Below are positions 58,458 through 64,000 of a stretch of 64,000 bases of DNA, in pieces (the stretch's first letter is position 1; every line of letters begins with the position of its first letter). Made by a program: the position numbers and the translations under genes. This stretch comes from Marasmius tenuissimus (taxonomy: Eukaryota > Basidiomycota > Agaricomycetes > Agaricales > Marasmiaceae). The stretch lies in contig JAQOTA010000054.1 in assembly GCA_029532415.1 (NCBI GenBank), forward strand, positions 248,001 to 312,000, read 5' to 3'. Under the pieces are notes generated by a model. It was not told the origin of the DNA, did no database searches, and was given only the letters and a program-made list of their open reading frames with translations.

Positions 58458-59900
58458 CTACGTCTTTTGTCTGCTAAATTGGCATCTCACCGTGAATCTG
58501 TTCATCTTTGCTAAATGACGACCGAAACCATCTCTAGGCATCCACACAACAGAAGCAATTAGTATTACATCAGACCAAATATCTGAATCAAAACGCACCT
58601 CCAATTCTGTGGTCGACATACCGATCAACTCTGACAACAGTCCTCGGAAGGCTTCGTTCGGATGCTTGTTTAGTTTCTCGATACGAAATAGTATATCGTG
58701 CTGTTTGGGTATCTTGGACCGGCTAGTGTCATCTGACCGGTCCTCATCGGATGGCAGATCACCAATAGCCGAAGTGTTTGAGCCGCCTGAAATCGCAGTT
58801 CTCTCGGATACTTGTGGTATGGCATCGGATACAAGGAAGGTAGGAGAATCTGGTGATTGAGAACGAGGCGTGCTGATAGAGCGAAAGCGATAGTTTTCCG
58901 CCGGGGGGAACTGATACGTTACGCCTCCATCTTCTGGAAAATAAGCTCTCCAGTACTCAGGAGTATCTCCCACGTTTTGACCGGACTGAACGCCGTTTCT
59001 GGTTATAATGAAACCACTAACGAAGACAGCCTGGTCCTCGACTCCAGTCGGATTTTGGGTATGCTTGTATGGATAGGAATGATAGTCAGCCTTGTTGGCG
59101 TACTCCCAGCTGTAAGTGAGACCATCATTTTCCCCCGCCGACAACGCTGTGAGACGTAGGGAGACTGGCTGAGCTGGCGTCTGGCTCTCAAAAGAGTAAA
59201 TACCCCATGACTGGCACTTCTCGACGGCGGTCACCAGATATAAGAAGTCATTGGGGTACAGATAACGTCCCCGCCATTCAGCAATGTCGAACAACATCGC
59301 ACCATGCTGTATGGCAAAATCAAGGAAATTGCGCTTGTTAACGAGGGTTTCTCGCCGGCTACCATGGGGAAGGACCAGGATTGCACCCGGCTCGCTATGG
59401 TTCAAAGACTCGAACTGGTAGCCTGAGGATTGATGACTTCGTGGCCCGTAAGCCAATGATTACATTTGTGAGTTCACAATGGCACTTACTTAGACTCCGG
59501 TAACCTCTGTGAATTCACACAGACATCTGCATGGTGATCTCGCTCGTGATTGTTTCTCCCCGTTATCTCTACCCCTCCTCTATAGAAAGGTAGATTGGGA
59601 GGGTACCCGTCACATATATTGTAGAGACAGTCGAAGGGTAGGTTTGGTCTCATTATCCCGACATCTCCAATTCTGATTCCACCTGGTGGATTGGTTTCTG
59701 CTCCATTCGGATACCAGAGGGCGGAACCGTTGCCTCGTCCGGACATGAGTAACACATATCTCTGTTTCCCGGAGAGGTGACGATTGGAAGGGTTGAATTG
59801 AGGATTGAACTGAGCAGAGTGGGAGTTTTCGGGTGGAGCTGCGGGCAGATAATAGACTGGGGCATGGGTGTTGTGGGTAACATCTACTTGGCATCAGCAA
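58458..59900 (-). CDS. Uncharacterised agaricomycete family protein
   Basis: The main exon (about 59434-58458) has a conserved core: GAMLFDIAEWRGRY, DFLYLVTAVEKCQSWGIYSF, LRLTALSAGENDGLTYSWEY and FVSGFIITRNG. It is followed by a Ser-rich linker and a C-terminal helical part (IEKLNKHPNEAFRGLLSEL). An upstream exon (about 59860-59500) contains YVLLMSGRG, ALWYPNG, RIGDVGIM and FDCLYNICDGYPP. This combination is typical of a large agaricomycete-specific family with no known function. The intron between them starts at GTAAGT near 59482 and ends near 59434. The exact phase, the start codon and any 3' exon (58252-58455) are not settled. Confidence 0.7.
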
Positions 59901-60959
59901 CAAAATGGAAAGGTAAGAAGGTAGGTGGCTTACCTCCTGAGACAGAGAAATGGTTAGTAAGCTGACTTCCCCCTACACTGCTAGCATTAAAATTGTTTCC
60001 TTCGCCTGTGCTGGGGCACATTCCAATGGTGTTTGTATGGGGTCCCAAGCCACTGTCACAGTGGGGGGTTTATACTGTCTCTCAGTCTGGCGTCTAATCT
60101 ATGCAAAGTTCTGTCATCGTCATGATGGTTACTCACGCCCTGCCTCCTCCTATAAATACTTATATTATCCATCCGTTGAAGGTGTCATAGCCTCAGTAGG
60201 ATAATTCACTCTCCAGCCCTTCTTCTATCCATCAAACGGGATGTGCTGCACCAACCCATAACATGACATGCAGGCATGCACAAGGCCCTACAGAGCATAC
60301 TGGGGCTTCCCCATGCTCAAGGAAATGGCAGAATTAAATCAGGTTTGCTTAGCCGAAGGGCAGCTGACGGGAAACACATTGGCAACACCTAGCAGTGGGT
60401 CAATCACAGCTTCCGCAATCGCCACCTTGTCGCCGCAAAGAGCTATATGCGATTGAATTGCTCGGGTCTGCCTCGTCCGACCCCATGGACAAGAGGCCCG
60501 GGGATGGCTGAGCTGGTAGAAAGAGTGCTATCTAGATATGGTACAGAGATTTGGTGCGTGTGTGGATCCAACGAACAACACTCATCTAATTTTGGTAACC
60601 GAGGCTCCGTGCGTCATGAAATGGTCAGGTGGTACGCCAAGTTCCCTAAATACATCGATCTACCGATTCATTGAACTTTATATGAAGCTCACAGCTTTTT
60701 CAACCAAAAGCGGCTTTTAAGTCTCGAGGTGCTGCATAGCCTGTCATCTACTTTGCTTTCCGGCCCTCGCTATGTCATTGCAACGCCTCCCAGGCTACAC
60801 ATCGCCCACTCTGACGGTCCCCGGGCTCCTCGCTGGGCCACCCGCGAGCAGGGAGCATGCAGATTCGGCGTATGGGCATTTGCAATATCATGTATGTACC
60901 CAACTAATCATGCGCTATAATTTGACTCGCATCCGTACAGTTTACCAGGCTTCCTCGGG
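59901..60959. other. Intergenic, divergent between two family genes
   Basis: The minus gene at 58458 and the plus gene at about 60960 diverge from here, so promoters for both should lie in this kilobase. No clear TATA or repeated element was seen. Short frames without motifs only. Confidence 0.35.
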
Positions 60960-63221
60960 CAAAGATAACCCTCATGTCTCGCATATTTTCATCCCATGTG
61001 GAGCCGTATGAATGCTTGCGAAGGGGGGCCAGCAAAAAAGACCTGTCAGCCATTAGAGTAGCACATCTCGCTAAAGCCCCCGAGCTGGGCTCGAGCACCA
61101 GCCTCCTGATATACTACACTGGAAAAGATGCAAGACAAGTGAGTACCAGCTACGTCTGTACTCGAAGATACTGCTGATATCTCTGGCCTTTCGAGGTCTT
61201 CAAACGTGATTTTGTACGGTTCGCTCATAATCATAAGTCAGTTTTCATTCCTTCGTTGCTACTTTCCTGACCTGCTTGGGACAGCGCGATGCTACTCGCC
61301 TTCGACGATTCTCCGGGAGTTCCGGTCATTATCTTCCAGGACGGTACTGAGCCTCCTTCTGACCCGATTTTATGCAACTTGATAGACTTTGATTTAGCCT
61401 TGATTCCACTCGCCAATGTCATGGAGGTGCACGGTTATTCTCGACTGATGATGTTCTACATCGACTATCATCTTCAATTTCAGACAGTACGTAGCCAACC
61501 CTGTCCATTTCATTCCCCCCAGACATCTCGATCCTATAGGAGCAAACTCGGAATTATGGAGAAACTTGGATCAATCCTCGAACCGGTGAAATCTGCACCG
61601 GAATTCCAGGGCCGAGACTCGAGTACACATGGGAAGCGTCACCCACTCCTCGAGCTGAAATACACAATTCCGTGTCACCACTGCCTATTCGGGATTACGG
61701 GAACGACAAGATTATGGTCAAATACCTCGCAGAGTGCTTCACCGACTCGACATTTCTTTCTAGCTGCTACCTGATCCACAAGCGCGACTTTGAGGTCAAC
61801 TGGCTTGAATTAACGACTGACTCGAGACTGAAATTATTACCCGGATCCGCAGTTTCGATGGCAGAACATGCGGTTATCGCGTTGTTTAGATACTCTTCAG
61901 ACCACGAGGCGTGGACAATTTGGGAGAGTAGCACTCGACCGGAGCTGTGTAGCAAGAGTGAAGAGAACATGAGGGACGGAACCAAGCGGTGGGTCGTGCC
62001 CCAAACCACCATAGCAAGCATGATTGAACACATGCTACCAGATATTCCTTTCCTAGTGCTTTTGAGAACTGGGATGAGCTTGAGTTCCGCTTCAAGTATG
62101 CCACAACCAAGAACTGGTTCAGTAATGCGGCGGCGTGGTGGCTGTCTCAAGCACCGAGCATTTTGAGACAGCGTCGTCTTCAGCCGTCTTCAGAGGACGT
62201 AGGTAAGTATTCAAATGAGTGGATTAATCTCCGTCCTGACCGGGTTCTCCTAGCCATCATCTACGGAGTGGACATAATCATATCAACGGTCCAAGACCGC
62301 CAAGTTCTAGACGGCATGGACCTCGCCAGAGACTGCAGGCCACTTCGTTCTAATCCCTCTGTTTTTCTGTTTCTGACTCCACCGCCCAGCACGTGGGGTA
62401 TCCACGAAGTAGTGTTGTGGAAGGACTTGCAGCACATCTACTACTGGTCTTTCAGTCCGGATGGATCGACTCGACTGTCAGAAGTAGAACGACAGGAATA
62501 TGGGCTTCCCCGTCTCTTGATATCCTTTACGCCTCTTGCACAAACCTTACGCCGACAAATGTACTCTTCCATCACAACGTGGCAGCAGAGTAAGAATTTC
62601 AACCCAACTACGACAGACTTTTCAAGATCTCTCGACTTTCCTACCATGGAAGTCATAGGGGCGAAGCTCCGGGAACTCCCCGAAGGTGGTTTCATGACAT
62701 TCAGCGCTTCAGGCATGATGCTGAAGAGTCCGATTCATGTAGATAATCACATAGGCCACGATGCTGCTGACAACGCCAGTAGACCCACCGTGGTCGAACA
62801 AGGGAGACACTCCCAAACCGCTAGTTTTGCTCGAAAGAACACGCCGGGTACCACAGTGCTCGCAGTAGACGATTATACTCTGCCTCATCTCGGGAATGGG
62901 TATATCAACCATCATATGCTTGGAGTTTCAAAAACGGAACCTCCTCCTCAAATTGCGATTTCGCACGATGACGATCTGGTGCCACTGTTACGGCCTCGAG
63001 AAATAGTAAGTCTCTCTGTGCCGGTAGTACCCGTGTATGCACTGACAAAATTATGTAGAACGGTGAAACTTGGCCGACACCAGAGGAGTTTATCGATAGG
63101 TTGCGTCAAAATTTTGACTTCGTTGATTCGGAAAAACATGGTATATTTTTCATTCTTCTCCATGTGATTGTGACTGAGCATCCGCTTAGGTGTCGTCTAC
63201 ACTCGACGGAGGGATGGTTAG
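60960..63221 (+). CDS. Divergent family A relative (A7), multi-exon
   Basis: Exon-like blocks follow the family A order. The first contains VAHLAKA and SLLIYYTGKDA (kinase N-lobe-like, ending at a GTGAGT donor at 61139). NVILYGSLI and VPVIIFQDG follow, then ALIPLANVMEVHGYS and MMFYIDYH (about 61364-61490). Next is a middle domain (about 61555-62000: GETWINPRTGEICTGI, VNWLELTT, HEAWTIWES). A block then ends ENWDELEFRFKYATTKNW (62091-62203). The C-terminal block (from about 62254) has HIYYWSFSPDGSTRL and GLPRLLIS. Two small last exons (63060-63143 and 63190-63221) close at TAG 63219. It lacks a clear GKQQF exon 1. The 5' end and some joins are unresolved, and so is its function. Confidence 0.6.
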
Positions 63222-64000
63222 TCCAATACACAGCTGACGAGATCGCACCTGTGGGTCCATAGTGGCTTCTGAGGGTTATTTGTAATCCGGTTCCTATTTA
63301 TCTTAGTTTCGTCTTCCCAGTGTTCTTCTTCGTAGTTTACTCGGACCCCCGATTGCATTTCGAGCAAAATCTTGTTTGCACAACCCCAGTGCATTGGTCG
63401 ATAATATGGTTATCATAGTGAGAATTAATGTGGTCTGACTGCTCTAAGGGTCTCCGCGTGACCGCTTCGAATGAAGCGAAGACAGGGCAGTTGTGATCGT
63501 CGCCTCAAATCTTCTGCTTCTTTATACCGTACTCGTTAGTGTTCGGGCAGATTAATGGAAAAGAGAAATAGGGCTATTGAATTATCATGCTCGCACAGCA
63601 CGGGTCCTAGGTGCCATCTGTACAGTATCTGCACGGTATGTCTCCAGACGAGGCATCGGAGAAGCAGGGTGACCTCTTGCTCAAACGTGAATGTAAATGT
63701 TCAGCGTGAGGCACACTTCAAGGTCCTAAATCTTGCAATTTCGTGTGAAACGATCCTACGTATCAATACTTCCCACGCCAGAGGCTCAGCAACTCCGTGA
63801 ATGTTTGTAAGTTTCTGAATCCATCATGTAGCGACACACCTCTGACCTGTGGGAGGAAGAGAAGTGTATTACAAGGCATGGTCCACGTGCTGAACGCCGG
63901 TTCCAGGGTCATGGAAGGACCCGGACCGTCTCAATTCTTCATGTCAAAAGAAGCGAATAGAAGGCTATCAGGTTCGGCATATTGGATCGTGATTGGCCTC
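63222..64000. other. Downstream of A7, nothing recognised
   Basis: One 81-codon frame (63555-63800 plus) has no motif. No repeat or RNA gene was seen to the window end. Confidence 0.4.

Noticed and set aside
1..64000. tRNA, rRNA or CRISPR features
   Set aside because: No cloverleaf-like A/B-box spacing, rRNA blocks or regularly spaced short repeats were recognised on either strand.

Overview
The window looks like a basidiomycete (probably Agaricomycetes) nuclear chromosome segment. Genes are intron-rich, with short GT-AG introns and a few GC-AG introns. One gene encodes an F-box protein, one a seven-helix membrane protein, and several belong to lineage-specific repeated families. Transposon debris fills much of the space between them. 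A Ceratobasidiaceae/Rhizoctonia-like source fits the gene families, but that is an impression and was not tested. No rRNA, tRNA, CRISPR array or operon-like structure was recognised.

Layout. 1-4385: a decayed type I membrane-protein gene (1713-3522) in otherwise featureless DNA. 4386-10193: a decayed Ty1/copia retrotransposon on the minus strand with both LTRs. 10194-13771: repeats, including a long-TIR element (12559-13060), a dispersed TIR repeat (13450-13765) and a doubtful solo LTR. 13772-about 15160: a seven-helix membrane protein gene (minus). 15160-24272: mostly unassigned, with a lone exon-1 relic of family A. 24273-30530: two intact family A genes (minus). 30531-35665: gene-poor, with one small ORF. 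35666-44432: a family A gene on the plus strand that is broken by a solo LTR in exon 1 and a complete copia element in intron 6. 45236-46960: an intact F-box gene. 50027-52132: an intact family A gene. 52475-53800: a nested transposon and an F-box relic. 54424-56130: a copia U3 fragment fused to a 5'-truncated family A pseudogene. 56958-57906: a hAT-like element with a perfect 8-bp target duplication. 58458-59900: another uncharacterised agaricomycete family gene (minus). 60960-63221: a long divergent relative of family A (plus).

The main novelty is family A. Seven related loci lie in about 46 kb: A1 relic, A2, A3, A4 broken, A5, A6 truncated and divergent A7. Intact members have nine exons, and several exon lengths are fixed across copies (144, 255, 38, 68 and 77 nt). 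They encode proteins of about 530-577 residues. The order is a short Gln/Asn/Gly motif exon, a kinase-N-lobe-like segment without a visible C-lobe, a WQY/FGDFL/LLTFG middle domain, and a C-terminal domain with a FYWS-DP-G signature. The function is unknown. The cluster is being reshaped by one copia family through disruption, truncation and promoter fusion.
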